The notes under the pieces were generated by a model. The model was not told where the DNA came from and did no database searches. It saw only the letters and a list, made by a program, of their open reading frames with translations. A stretch of 38,795 nt of DNA from Paraburkholderia mimosarum LMG 23256 = NBRC 106338 (GTDB lineage Bacteria > Pseudomonadota > Gammaproteobacteria > Burkholderiales > Burkholderiaceae). Numbering within the stretch: the first letter of the stretch is position 1; every line of letters begins with the position of its first letter. Shown piece after piece: positions 1 to 8,466 of the stretch. Made by a program: the position numbers and the translations under genes. The DNA is taken from positions 1 to 38,795 of the forward strand of contig NZ_BBJJ01000061.1 in NCBI RefSeq assembly GCF_000739815.1, given 5' to 3'.

Positions 1-88
1 CAATCTGGCCATTAATTCATAGGGCTCGGGCCGTCGGACCCGTCACCGGCACAGCGGCCGAAAAACTTCCCGCTGGCATAATCGGCAG

Positions 89-1018
89 ATGGACAAACTT
101 CTCGCGCTCAATACGCTTCTCGAGGTCGCGGACGCAGGCGGCTTCGCCAAAGCCGCCCAGCGCCTCGGGGTGGCGACGTCGTCCGTCACACGTCTGATGG
201 ATGCGCTCGAAGCCTCGCTCGGCACGGCGCTGCTCACGCGCACGCCGCGCCGCGTCAGCCTGACCGATGCGGGCACGGCGTATGTCGAGCAGGTCTCGAA
301 GGTGCTCGACGATCTCGCCCAGGCCGACGAAAGCGTGCTCGACAGCGGCGGCGCCCCAGCGGGCGCGCTGCGCATCACGGTGCCGTCCGTCTACAACCGC
401 GTGGTTCTCGCGCCGCATCTGGCGGCGTATCTGCGCGAATATCCGCGCGTAGCGCTCGACGTGGTGGTCGCCGATCATTTCGTAGACCTTGGCATCGAGC
501 GTATCGACATCGCCGTGCGTATCGGGCTGCCGTCGGGCGATCCCAATCTCATCGTGCGCAGGCTCGCCGACAATCCACGCATTGTCGTCGCGAACCACGA
601 CTATCTCGAACACGCCGGCATGCCCCGGCACCCTGGCGAACTGGCAGAACGCGAATGCCTGCGCATCGCGTACGGCGGCAGTTATCGCGCCCGCCAGGTC
701 TGGACGTTCTCGCGCGGCCCAGGGGAAGACGAAGCGGAGGAAAAGGTGAACGTGCGCGGGCGCCTCATTTCCAACAACCTCGACATGCTGCTCGAAGCGG
801 CGCTGGCGGGGCAGGGTTTTGCGCTGCTGCCCGCGTGGCTTGTCGACGAGCACATCCGCGCGGGCCGCCTGATGCACTGTTTCGACGACTGGCGCGTGAC
901 GCCGCATAACGGCGACGCCGTCGCCTACGCCGCGTATCTCCCCAACCGGCGCCATTCGACCAAAGTGCGCACCTTGCTGCAATTCCTCGAAGCGCGCGTG
1001 GGCCAGGCGACGGGCTAG
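89..1018 (+). CDS. LysR-family transcriptional regulator
   Basis: The protein has 309 residues, the usual LysR length. Residues 1-60 form the N-terminal winged helix (FAKAAQRLGVATSSVTRLMDALE followed by LLTRTPRRVSLTDAG). The rest is the periplasmic-binding-like effector domain, with the typical GALRITVPSVYNR opening at about residue 92. The start is the ATG at 89; no strong ribosome binding site is visible. It is convergent with the antiporter gene and would normally control a divergent gene left of the window, which cannot be seen. The effector is unknown. The family call is secure; the target is not. Confidence 0.93.
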   Translation: MDKLLALNTLLEVADAGGFAKAAQRLGVATSSVTRLMDALEASLGTALLTRTPRRVSLTDAGTAYVEQVSKVLDDLAQADESVLDSGGAPAGALRITVPSVYNRVVLAPHLAAYLREYPRVALDVVVADHFVDLGIERIDIAVRIGLPSGDPNLIVRRLADNPRIVVANHDYLEHAGMPRHPGELAERECLRIAYGGSYRARQVWTFSRGPGEDEAEEKVNVRGRLISNNLDMLLEAALAGQGFALLPAWLVDEHIRAGRLMHCFDDWRVTPHNGDAVAYAAYLPNRRHSTKVRTLLQFLEARVGQATG

Positions 1019-1099
1019 CGCCGCGCGATGGCGGGTAAATTGAGAATAATTCAGCGGCGCTCGGTGCCCGCAGCTTCCACGCGCTGTCAATATGGATTG

Positions 1100-1128
1100 A
1101 ACCGTGAGACGAGCACCGCGTCACGGTT
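1100..1128. terminator. Inverted repeat between convergent genes, possible terminator
   Basis: AACCGTGA at 1100-1107 pairs with TCACGGTT at 1121-1128 across a 13-base loop. It lies between the ends of the LysR and antiporter genes and overlaps the antiporter stop codon. There is no T-run, so the terminator role is only a guess. Confidence 0.3.
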
Positions 1129-2701
1129 CGAGCAGGCGCAACAGGCGCAACTCCTCCAGATCGAGTTCGGACTCGATACGATGCAGCACGGCGTCGTCGA
1201 CCTTGCCGTCCTGATGCAGATCGAGCAATGCGTCGCGCGATACGCCCACCAGATCGAGTTCGACGCGCAGGAAGCGCGCACGGTGCTCGACCTGTTCGGC
1301 GCCAAACGCGTGCGCGTTCTCGTTCGCGGCAACGCGGATCCGGTATTCGGTGACGAGGCGCTCGAATGTCGCGTGTTCGATGCCGGACGTCTCTTTGCCG
1401 GTCGTTTCGAGCGCGGCCAGCGACGCGCCGAACATGTGCACGCGCGCCTCGTGCTCGGACATGGTAGGGCGTTCGCCCGGGCGTAGCCCGAGTAGCCGGA
1501 TGAGCAGCGCGAGGCTCCCGCCTTGCAGGACAAGTGTCGCGATGATGAGCAGGAAGGTGCTGAAGACGATCAGATCGCGCCCAGGAAAACTGCCCGGCAG
1601 CGCAAGCGCGGCCGCGAGGCTGACGACCCCCCGCATGCCGGCCCATCCGAGCACGACCGCCTCGCCGAACGACCACGGTCGAGCCCCGGGCGTCCTGCTG
1701 CGGATGCGTCCTGGCAGCCAGACCGCCGCGAACGCCCACAGGAGGCGGGCGACGATTGCCGCCGCGGTAGCCGGCAAAGCGACGCGCAGGCCAGCGATCC
1801 ATACCGCGCTTTCCTGATTCACGCGCGCGAGGATGCCGTGCAGCGCGAGGCCGATCAGGATGAACACGAGCGCGTCCAGTACGAACACGATCGCTTCCCA
1901 GGTTGCCTTGGCCTTGATACGCATATCGGCGTCGAATACCCGATGCTGCCGGATGCCCAGCACGAGGCCACAGGTCACGACGGAAAGCACGCCCGAGCCG
2001 TGCGCGGCTTCGGCGATGCCGTAGCTCCCCCAGGCGGCCACGAAGGTCACGACGATGCCGAGCATCGGATCGTGCAGACGCGGAAGTACCCAGCACATCG
2101 CCTGGCCGCATAGAAGCCCGACCGCGACGCCGATCAGCGTGAGCGTGACGAACAGGCCCGTTCCGCCCGCAATGGTGATCGTGCTCGCCAGCGCGGCCGA
2201 CACTGCGATCTGGTAGAGCAGCAGGCCGGACGCGTCGTTGACGAGGCTCTCGCCTTCCAGCACGGCTACGAGCCTCGCGGGCAGCGGGTTGCGCTGCAAG
2301 ATCGCCTTCGCGGCCACGGCGTCGGGAGGCGAGACGATCGCCCCCAGCGCGAAGCAAGCGGCCCATGGCAGGCCGGGATTGAAGGCGTGCACCGCGGCGG
2401 CGACTGCGAACGTCGTGAACGTCACGGCGCCGAGCACGAGCGACACGATGGTGCCGATCTCCCGTTGGAATTCCTTCCACGCCGTATAGAACGCGCTCGA
2501 CATCAACAGTGGCGGCATGACCGCTGCGAGCAGCAGGTCGGGGTCCATGTCGGGCACGCGCTTGCCGGCAACCGCGATCGCGCAGCCACCCACCAGCAGC
2601 ACGACGGCAGGCGGAATGGCCAGGCGGCCGGCGAGCCAGGTCAGCGCGCCCGCGCCGCAGATCAGCAGCAACAGGTATTGAAAGAGTTCGACGTTGTTCA
2701 T
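1121..2701 (-). CDS. Na+/H+ antiporter, CPA1 family
   Basis: A polytopic inner-membrane protein of 526 residues with about a dozen hydrophobic segments. The CPA1 signatures are clear: ALGAIVSPPDAVA around residues 119-130 and LEGESLVNDASGLL around 148-161, with the ion-binding Asn155-Asp156 pair. A soluble, charged C-terminal region of about 110 residues follows the last membrane segment, as in bacterial NhaP/YjcE-like exchangers. It should swap cytoplasmic sodium (or potassium) for external protons. It lies 48 bases downstream of a XapX gene on the same strand and is probably co-transcribed with it. Substrate specificity cannot be read from the sequence. Confidence 0.93.
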   Translation of the reverse strand: MNNVELFQYLLLLICGAGALTWLAGRLAIPPAVVLLVGGCAIAVAGKRVPDMDPDLLLAAVMPPLLMSSAFYTAWKEFQREIGTIVSLVLGAVTFTTFAVAAAVHAFNPGLPWAACFALGAIVSPPDAVAAKAILQRNPLPARLVAVLEGESLVNDASGLLLYQIAVSAALASTITIAGGTGLFVTLTLIGVAVGLLCGQAMCWVLPRLHDPMLGIVVTFVAAWGSYGIAEAAHGSGVLSVVTCGLVLGIRQHRVFDADMRIKAKATWEAIVFVLDALVFILIGLALHGILARVNQESAVWIAGLRVALPATAAAIVARLLWAFAAVWLPGRIRSRTPGARPWSFGEAVVLGWAGMRGVVSLAAALALPGSFPGRDLIVFSTFLLIIATLVLQGGSLALLIRLLGLRPGERPTMSEHEARVHMFGASLAALETTGKETSGIEHATFERLVTEYRIRVAANENAHAFGAEQVEHRARFLRVELDLVGVSRDALLDLHQDGKVDDAVLHRIESELDLEELRLLRLLEP

Positions 2702-2749
2702 TCGTGTGCTGCAGATGGCGCGGCGCGCACTCGTGCGAGTGGCGGACCG

Positions 2750-3025
2750 TCAGGAAGTTTGCTGGTCGCGTGCGGCCGCGTCGGGTACCTGAGCACCTGG
2801 CAGGCGCCCGAACATGTGCTGGCTGCATTTCGCTTCGCGCCATGCGGCGCCCGGCTTCAGGCCTGCTAGCACCTGTCGTGCGAGCGGCAGGATCTGCTCG
2901 CCGGCCAGCATGCCCAGCAGGCCGAGCAACGCGATCGTGGGCGGTGCCGGCGACTGCACGCCGATCGCACCATAAACGACTCCGGCAAGGATGCCGGCGC
3001 ATAGCGAAAGGAAATACGGCTTCAT
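2750..3025 (-). CDS. XapX domain-containing small membrane protein
   Basis: A 91-residue protein. Residues 1-50 match the XapX (DUF1427) pattern: two hydrophobic helices around a QSPAPP turn, ending GEQILPLARQVLAG. The last 40 residues are a hydrophilic extension absent from the 55-residue XapX protein encoded at 4240. The ATG at 3025 has a weak upstream purine stretch. It is the first gene of a minus-strand pair with the antiporter. The biochemical function of XapX proteins is not established; the name comes from an E. coli gene near xapAB. Confidence 0.82.
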   Translation of the reverse strand: MKPYFLSLCAGILAGVVYGAIGVQSPAPPTIALLGLLGMLAGEQILPLARQVLAGLKPGAAWREAKCSQHMFGRLPGAQVPDAAARDQQTS

Positions 3026-3116
3026 GTTGCGGACCTCGTTGACGGGCAGCAGGGTTGCACAGCGCTTGGGGAGAAACGCTTTGAAGCGTAGCGGGTTCGC
3101 GGGATCGAGAGAAGGC

Positions 3117-3160
3117 CGATTCAGATTATTTAAGGATCAATTTTGCGAATCAGATTATTT
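3117..3160. repeat. 15-bp direct repeat pair in the XapX/isochorismatase gap
   Basis: CGATTCAGATTATTT at 3117-3131 recurs as CGAATCAGATTATTT at 3146-3160 with one mismatch. The two copies are offset by 29 bases, close to three helical turns. They sit in an AT-rich patch between the divergent XapX and isochorismatase-like genes, where a regulator binding site would be expected. The binding role is inferred. Confidence 0.5.
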
Positions 3161-3308
3161 CCGGTTTTTTCATTATCGATTTTCTGGGTTTGCATGTGAA
3201 ATGAATGCTGCTGGACAACAGCTTTCGCAGCGAAAACGTAGGTTGGCATCCACCCGATCACTCCGGCGAGGCGGACTTGCTCCGGCCGGTTCAATGGACA
3301 TACAAATC

Positions 3309-3995
3309 ATGACTAATCCGAAACTCGAAGTACTCACCCCGCAGAACAGCCAGCTCATCATCATCGATCAGCAGCCGCAAATGGCCTTCGGCGTGCAGTC
3401 GATCGACCGCCAGGTGCTGAAGAACAACGTCGTCGCCCTCGCCAAGGCGGCCAAGGTCTTCCGGATTCCGACCACGATCACCACGGTCGAGACGCAAAGC
3501 TTCTCGGGGTTCACGTATCCGGAACTGCTCGACGTGTTTCCTGACCACAAACTGCTCGAGCGCACGTCGATGAATTCGTGGGACGACCAGAAGGTGCGCG
3601 ATGCGCTTGCCGCTAACGGCCGCAAGAAAGTGGTCGTGGCGGGCCTGTGGACGGAGGTCTGCAATACGACGTTCGCGCTCTGCGCCATGCTCGAAGGCGA
3701 CTACGAAATCTACATGGTGGCCGACGCATCGGGCGGCACGTCCAAGGATGCGCACGATTATTCGATGCAGCGCATGATCCAGGCCGGCGTCGTGCCCGTT
3801 ACGTGGCAGCAGGTAATGCTCGAATGGCAGCGCGACTGGGCGCGCCGCGAAACCTACGACGCGGTGATGGCGATTGCCAAGGAACACTCGGGCGCGTACG
3901 GCATGGGCGTCGACTATGCGTACACCATGGTCCACAAGGCGCCGCAACGCACGAACGAGCAGCATGAGCTGCTCGCCGCGGTGCCTGCGAAGTAA
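3309..3995 (+). CDS. Isochorismatase-family cysteine hydrolase (YcaC-like)
   Basis: A 228-residue cytoplasmic hydrolase. The N-terminal strand NSQLIIIDQQPQMAFG carries the catalytic Asp. The conserved Lys is in the region ending GRKKVVVAGL, and the nucleophile Cys is in WTEVCNTTFALCAML. This Asp-Lys-Cys arrangement is typical of YcaC-like members, whose substrates are mostly unknown amides. In-frame ATGs lie at 3294 and 3309. Neither has a clear ribosome binding site; I chose 3309 because the family usually begins just before this point. The gene lies between two XapX genes and upstream of the amidohydrolase operon, so it may act in the same pathway. Confidence 0.88.
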   Translation: MTNPKLEVLTPQNSQLIIIDQQPQMAFGVQSIDRQVLKNNVVALAKAAKVFRIPTTITTVETQSFSGFTYPELLDVFPDHKLLERTSMNSWDDQKVRDALAANGRKKVVVAGLWTEVCNTTFALCAMLEGDYEIYMVADASGGTSKDAHDYSMQRMIQAGVVPVTWQQVMLEWQRDWARRETYDAVMAIAKEHSGAYGMGVDYAYTMVHKAPQRTNEQHELLAAVPAK

Positions 3996-4239
3996 ACGCG
4001 TTCTTCACGCTTGCGCAAGCGGGATGCGGCGCGCTCCCTGCTAAGGCGCCGCCTGCTTGCGCACACAAGGTAATACGGAAACAGCACGCGGAGCGTGCGC
4101 CCGGTGCTCGCGTTCGGGCAGGGTTTTTCATGTTGGCAGTCCAGTCCAGAAGAAGGCACGGCATATACCTCTTCTTGAGATAAGGACAACAAAATATTGC
4201 TGGCAAACAGCGTTCTGAACCGACTGTGAGAGTGATCGT

Positions 4240-4407
4240 ATGGAACCTTATCTGGTGTCACTGGGTGCGGGCGTGTTGATCGGCGTGATCTACAGCGTGC
4301 TCAAGGTCCGCTCGCCGGCGCCGCCGCTCATTGCCCTGGTCGGGTTGTTGGGCATGTTGATCGGCGCGCAGGTCGTTCCCACCCTCAAGCCGTTGTTCGG
4401 CTTTTAA
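4240..4407 (+). CDS. XapX domain protein, 55 residues
   Basis: A very short gene reading MEPYLVSLGAGVLIGVIYSV, then a VRSPAPPL turn and a second helix ending in PTLKPLFGF. It matches the XapX (DUF1427) architecture of two transmembrane helices around a short SPAPP turn, and is similar over its whole length to residues 1-50 of the 91-residue protein encoded at 2750-3025. It begins 27 bases ahead of the amidohydrolase gene and is the probable first gene of the six-gene operon that ends with the porin. Function is unknown; an accessory membrane role is possible. Confidence 0.85.
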   Translation: MEPYLVSLGAGVLIGVIYSVLKVRSPAPPLIALVGLLGMLIGAQVVPTLKPLFGF

Positions 4408-4434
4408 TCGTATTGAGTCAAGCGAGGAAACGCA

Positions 4435-6324
4435 ATGAGCGCCACCGGTAGCCAACCCGATCTCATTCTGCATAACGGGCGGTTCACGACATTGGACCGT
4501 TCGAATCCGGTCGCCACTGCGGTGGCGATTGCCGACGGCCGCTTCGTGGCGGTCGGCAGCGATGCCGACGTCGTCCCGCTCGCAGGCCGCGCGACGAAAG
4601 TCATCGATCTCGCTGGCCGGCCCGCGCTGCCCGGTCTGATCGACAATCACCTGCATCTGATCCGCGGCGGTCTCAACTACAACATGGAGCTGCGCTGGGA
4701 TGGCGTGCGCTCGCTCGCCATCGCCATGGAAATGCTCAAGCGGCAGGTTGCGATCACGCCGGCGCCCCAATGGGTGCGCGTGGTCGGTGGCTTCACTGAA
4801 CACCAGTTCGTGGAAAAGCGCCTGCCGACGATCGAGGAGCTCAACTCGGCGGCGCCCGATACGCCCGTGTTCATCCTGCATCTGTACGACCGTGCGTTGC
4901 TCAATAGAGCCGCGCTGCGTGTAGTCGGCTATACGAAGGACACGCCGGAGCCGCCGGGAGGCACGATCCTGCGCGATGGCGCAGGCAATCCCACCGGCCT
5001 GCTGCTCGCCAGTCCCAATGCCGCGATCCTTTACGCCACGCTCGCGAAGGGCCCGAAACTGCCGCCCGAGTATCAATACAATTCGACGCGCCATTTCATG
5101 CGCGAGTTGAACCGGCTCGGGGTGACAGGCGCCATCGACGCCGGCGGCGGATCGCAGAATTACCCCGACGATTACGAAGTCATTCGCAAGCTGCACGACG
5201 CGGGCGAGATGACGATTCGCATTGCTTATAATCTGTTCACGCAAAAGCCGAAGGCCGAGAAAGAGGACTTCGTGAACTGGACCAGCACGGTCAAGTATCA
5301 CGACGGGACGGACTATTTCCGCCAGAACGGCGCGGGCGAGATGCTCGTGTTTTCGGCGGCCGACTTCGAGGACTTCCGCGTCGCGCGCCCGGAGCTTGCG
5401 CCCGAGATGGAGGACGAACTCGAAGGCGTGGTGCGCGTGCTTGCACAGAATCGCTGGCCATGGCGGCTGCACGCGACTTACGACGAAACGATCAGCCGCG
5501 CGCTCGACGTGTTCGAGAAGGTCAACAAGGACATTCCGCTCGCCGGCATCAACTGGTTTTTCGATCATGCGGAAACCGTGTCCGAACGTTCGATGGATCG
5601 TATCGCGGCACTGGGCGGCGGGATCGCGGTGCAGCACCGCATGGCCTACCAGGGCGAATACTTCGTGGAGCAATACGGCGCGCGTGCAGCCGAAGCGACG
5701 CCGCCCGTCGCGAGGATGCTCGAGAAGGGCCTGAAAGTCTCCGCGGGCACCGACGCGACGCGCGTGGCTTCGTACAACCCGTGGGTGTCGCTCGCCTGGC
5801 TGGTGAGCGGCAAGACGGTCGCCGGCCTGCGCCTGTATCCGCAGCGCAACCTGCTCGACCGTGAAACGGCCCTGCGCATGTGGACGGAATATGTCACCTG
5901 GTTCTCGAACGAGGAAGGCAAGAAAGGCCGCATCGCGGTTGGGCAACTGGCCGACCTGATGGTGCCGGACCGCGACTTCTTCGCGTGCGCCGAGGACGAC
6001 ATTGCCGATACCACCGCGCTGCTCACCGTGGTGGGCGGCCGGATCGTCTGGGGCGCGGGCCCGTTCTCGCAGCACGACGCGCCGATTCCCCACGCGATGC
6101 CCGACTGGTCGCCGGTGCGCCAGTATGGCGGCTATGGCGGCTGGGGCGCGACGCAGAACAACGGTGCGCCGCTGCAACGAGCCGCCGCGGCGGCGATGTG
6201 CGGCTGCGCGAGTGCGTGCAACATGCACGGTCATGCGCACGCGGGCGCGTGGGGTAGCGCGCTGCCCGTTTCGGACGCGAAGGCATTCTGGGGCGCGCTT
6301 GGCTGCTCGTGCTGGGCGATCTGA
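4435..6324 (+). CDS. YtcJ-like amidohydrolase with Cys/His-rich C-terminal tail
   Basis: A 629-residue amidohydrolase of the YtcJ / N-substituted formamide deformylase group. The metal ligands are visible: His72-x-His74 in DNHLHL, His346 in RLHATYDE, His378 in FFDHAETV and Asp440 in AGTDATR. An N-terminal beta sandwich (ADGRFVAVGSDADV) precedes the barrel. The last 45 residues are unusual, with Cys589, 591 and 595, then His598-x-His600-x-His602, and a final GCSCWAI with Cys624 and 626. The paralog at 15604 has the same spacing. A GAGG ribosome binding site lies 7 bases before the ATG. The DoxX gene starts one base after its stop. The substrate, probably an amide or related C-N compound, is unknown. 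Confidence 0.9.
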   Translation: MSATGSQPDLILHNGRFTTLDRSNPVATAVAIADGRFVAVGSDADVVPLAGRATKVIDLAGRPALPGLIDNHLHLIRGGLNYNMELRWDGVRSLAIAMEMLKRQVAITPAPQWVRVVGGFTEHQFVEKRLPTIEELNSAAPDTPVFILHLYDRALLNRAALRVVGYTKDTPEPPGGTILRDGAGNPTGLLLASPNAAILYATLAKGPKLPPEYQYNSTRHFMRELNRLGVTGAIDAGGGSQNYPDDYEVIRKLHDAGEMTIRIAYNLFTQKPKAEKEDFVNWTSTVKYHDGTDYFRQNGAGEMLVFSAADFEDFRVARPELAPEMEDELEGVVRVLAQNRWPWRLHATYDETISRALDVFEKVNKDIPLAGINWFFDHAETVSERSMDRIAALGGGIAVQHRMAYQGEYFVEQYGARAAEATPPVARMLEKGLKVSAGTDATRVASYNPWVSLAWLVSGKTVAGLRLYPQRNLLDRETALRMWTEYVTWFSNEEGKKGRIAVGQLADLMVPDRDFFACAEDDIADTTALLTVVGGRIVWGAGPFSQHDAPIPHAMPDWSPVRQYGGYGGWGATQNNGAPLQRAAAAAMCGCASACNMHGHAHAGAWGSALPVSDAKAFWGALGCSCWAI

Positions 6325-6325
6325 A

Positions 6326-6772
6326 ATGGCGACAATGACCGCCCGCGGCAGTCCCGCATGGGTTCGCACGTTGCTTTCGCAGCCGTGGGTCGCGCCCCTC
6401 GCACGCCTTGCGCTCGTGTCGGCGTTCCTGATCGGCGGCATCGACAAGGCGATGAACTTCGGCGCGGCGATCGCCGAGCAGGCGCATTTCGGCTTGCGGC
6501 CCGCTGCGCTCTGGGCCGCGCTCGCGGTCGCCGTCGAGATCGGCGGCTCGCTGTGCGTGATTTTTCGTCGCTTCGTGTGGATCGGCGCAGGCGGCCTTGG
6601 CATTCTCACCATCGTCGCGATGCTGGTTGCCAACGACTTCTGGAACCAGACCGGGGTCGCGCGGTTCATGGCGCTCAACGGTTTTTTCGAGCACCTCGGC
6701 CTCGTCGCAGCACTCGTGCTCGCGACCCTCTGCAGCGAAGCGGAAGATGCTGCCGGTCGCAGCATTGTCTGA
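6326..6772 (+). CDS. DoxX-family membrane protein
   Basis: A 148-residue protein with four hydrophobic segments. The first is LARLALVSAFLIGGIDKAMN at about residues 25-45; others surround AALWAALAVAVEIGG, GLGILTIVAMLVA and EHLGLVAALVLATL. The FWNQ...FFEHLGLVAALV pattern is typical of the DoxX/DoxD-like family. The ATG follows the amidohydrolase stop by one base, so translation is probably coupled. DoxX relatives are often linked to quinone or thiol redox chemistry, but the role here is not shown. Confidence 0.85.
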   Translation: MATMTARGSPAWVRTLLSQPWVAPLARLALVSAFLIGGIDKAMNFGAAIAEQAHFGLRPAALWAALAVAVEIGGSLCVIFRRFVWIGAGGLGILTIVAMLVANDFWNQTGVARFMALNGFFEHLGLVAALVLATLCSEAEDAAGRSIV

Positions 6773-6812
6773 TTCATTGAACAGTAGAACGAAACAAACA
6801 GGGAATATCGTT

Positions 6813-7727
6813 ATGAAACCCATCCGCTCGGCGTTGCTTGCCGTCATGATTGCGTGCGGTCTCGCCGCTTCGCCGGTGACCTTCGCGAAGCCGCCTGTCA
6901 TGGACGCCGGAACGCCCGCCGTTGCCGTCGGTCCGCAGTACGACACGACGCACGTGTACGTCGCGCCCGAGGATTACGATCGCTTCACCGACAGCTTCGT
7001 GGCGACCTTCGGCGGCAGCAAGTCGAAGCAAGGCGTTTTCCAGGTGACGCCCACGCCCAGCCAGACAATGTCGCAACTCGTGTTCACGCCGGTGGGCACG
7101 ATCTCCGTGTTCGGCTTCAAGACGCCCATGCCTTACCCCTTCGGCGCCGAGCGCACGGGCTACCTCGTGACCGACATGGACGCCGCGGTGAACGCGGCGC
7201 GCGCGCACGGCGCCGATGTGGTCGTCGATACGTTCCCCGACCCCATCGGCCGCGACGTGGTCATCCAGTGGCCGGGCGGCGTGAACATGCAACTCTACTG
7301 GCATACCCAGGCGCCGCACTACGACGCGCTGCAGACGGTTCCCGAGAACCGCGTCTACGTGTCGGCGCAGAGCGTGCACAAGCTCGTTCACGATTTCGTG
7401 AAGTTCTCGCACGGCAAGGTGGTGTCCGATGACCTCAAGGCGCCGGGCGTCGAAATCGGCCGGCCGGACGACACCTATCGGCGCATTCGCATCGAGTCGG
7501 GCTTCGGCAAGATGACCGTGCTCGTGACGGATGGCCATCTGCCTTACCCGTTCGGCCGGGAGACCACGGGCTATGAAGTCTCGAAGCTCGACGAGACGCT
7601 GCAGAAGGCGAAGGCCGCCGGCGTGACGGTGCTCGTGCCGCCGTTCGAATCGGACGGGCGCGAAGCCGCCATCGTCCAGTTCCCTGGCGGCTATGTGGCC
7701 GAGATCCACGCCAGCGTGGCGAAATGA
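6813..7727 (+). CDS. Exported two-domain glyoxalase/VOC-fold protein
   Basis: The protein has 304 residues. Residues 1-25 form a Sec signal peptide (MKPIRSALLAVMIACGLAAS, then cleavage near TFAKPP), so it should be periplasmic. Two VOC half-domains follow: about 40-165 (TTHVYVAPEDYDRF ... IQWPGGVNMQLYWHT) and 175-300 (NRVYVSAQSVHKLV ... VQFPGGYVAEIH). Both contain PYPFG(A/R)E(R/T)TGY, indicating internal duplication. A GGGAA site precedes the ATG. Its stop overlaps the DUF1275 start by four bases. Most VOC enzymes are cytoplasmic. The reaction is unknown; metal-dependent isomerase, dioxygenase or binding roles are all possible. Confidence 0.85.
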   Translation: MKPIRSALLAVMIACGLAASPVTFAKPPVMDAGTPAVAVGPQYDTTHVYVAPEDYDRFTDSFVATFGGSKSKQGVFQVTPTPSQTMSQLVFTPVGTISVFGFKTPMPYPFGAERTGYLVTDMDAAVNAARAHGADVVVDTFPDPIGRDVVIQWPGGVNMQLYWHTQAPHYDALQTVPENRVYVSAQSVHKLVHDFVKFSHGKVVSDDLKAPGVEIGRPDDTYRRIRIESGFGKMTVLVTDGHLPYPFGRETTGYEVSKLDETLQKAKAAGVTVLVPPFESDGREAAIVQFPGGYVAEIHASVAK

Positions 7728-8419
7728 AATCCGAGGACACGATCCTTGCCGCGATCGCCGGGTTTGTCGATACGTTGAGCTTCGTCGCGCTGTTCGGGCT
7801 GTTCACGGCGCACGTGACGGGCAACTTCGTGCTGATCGGCGCGGGCGTCGCGGGCTATGGCCAGGACATTCTGCTCAAGCTCATTGTGTTTCCCGCGTTC
7901 ATCGGCGGGGTCGTGGCCAGCAGTGTGATGGTGCGTTCGCTCTCGGCGCGGCATGCACGCCACGGCGCGCGCCTGCTCCACGCGGTGCAGGCCGTGCTCA
8001 TGCTCGGCTTTTGCCTCGCCGGTGTATGGGCGGCGCCGGTCGGCCAGCCCCACGGTGTCGCGGCGATCGTCGCTGGTGTCGTCGGCGCGTTCGCGATGGG
8101 TGTGCAAAACGCGCATCCGAAGCTGATCCAGCGTTTCGGTGTGCCCAACACGGTGATGACGGGCAACGTCACGCAAGCGATCCTGGACGTGGTCGACATG
8201 TTTGCGGCCGACGCGGCCGGGAGCGTGCGCGCGGCGGCCCGCTCGCGATTCGCGCAGACGGCGCCGGCCATCGTGGCATTCGCGATCGGCGCGATTGCGG
8301 GCGCGATGGGCTTTCGTCACCTCGGATTCTGGGCGCTGCTCGCGCCCGCGTGCGCGCTCGCGGGCCTTGCGCTGACCACCGGCGAGCACGAACGCGCGGC
8401 GGCACCGGGACGCATATGA
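7724..8419 (+). CDS. DUF1275 (YoaK-family) membrane protein
   Basis: 231 residues with about six membrane segments. It begins with the family hallmark AAIAGFVDTLSFVALFGLFTAHVTGNFV and later has GAFAMGVQNAHPKL and TVMTGNVTQAILD. It overlaps the preceding gene by ATGA and runs to the porin start, so it is inside the operon. The function of DUF1275 proteins is not established; an inner-membrane transport role alongside the porin is a reasonable guess. Confidence 0.9.
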   Translation: MKSEDTILAAIAGFVDTLSFVALFGLFTAHVTGNFVLIGAGVAGYGQDILLKLIVFPAFIGGVVASSVMVRSLSARHARHGARLLHAVQAVLMLGFCLAGVWAAPVGQPHGVAAIVAGVVGAFAMGVQNAHPKLIQRFGVPNTVMTGNVTQAILDVVDMFAADAAGSVRAAARSRFAQTAPAIVAFAIGAIAGAMGFRHLGFWALLAPACALAGLALTTGEHERAAAPGRI

Positions 8420-8466
8420 GCGGTGCGGACGATTACAACCCCAAGCGGGGAATGACAAGGAAATCC

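Noticed and set aside
4009..4020. GCTTGCGCAAGC palindrome after the isochorismatase-like gene
   Set aside because: It is short, has no loop and no T-run, and such GC-rich 12-mers are common here.
4258..6777. Very long open frame on the minus strand, 839 codons
   Set aside because: It is antisense to the amidohydrolase and DoxX genes, is rich in Arg, His and Ala, and has no family motif. This is a normal effect of high GC at third codon positions.
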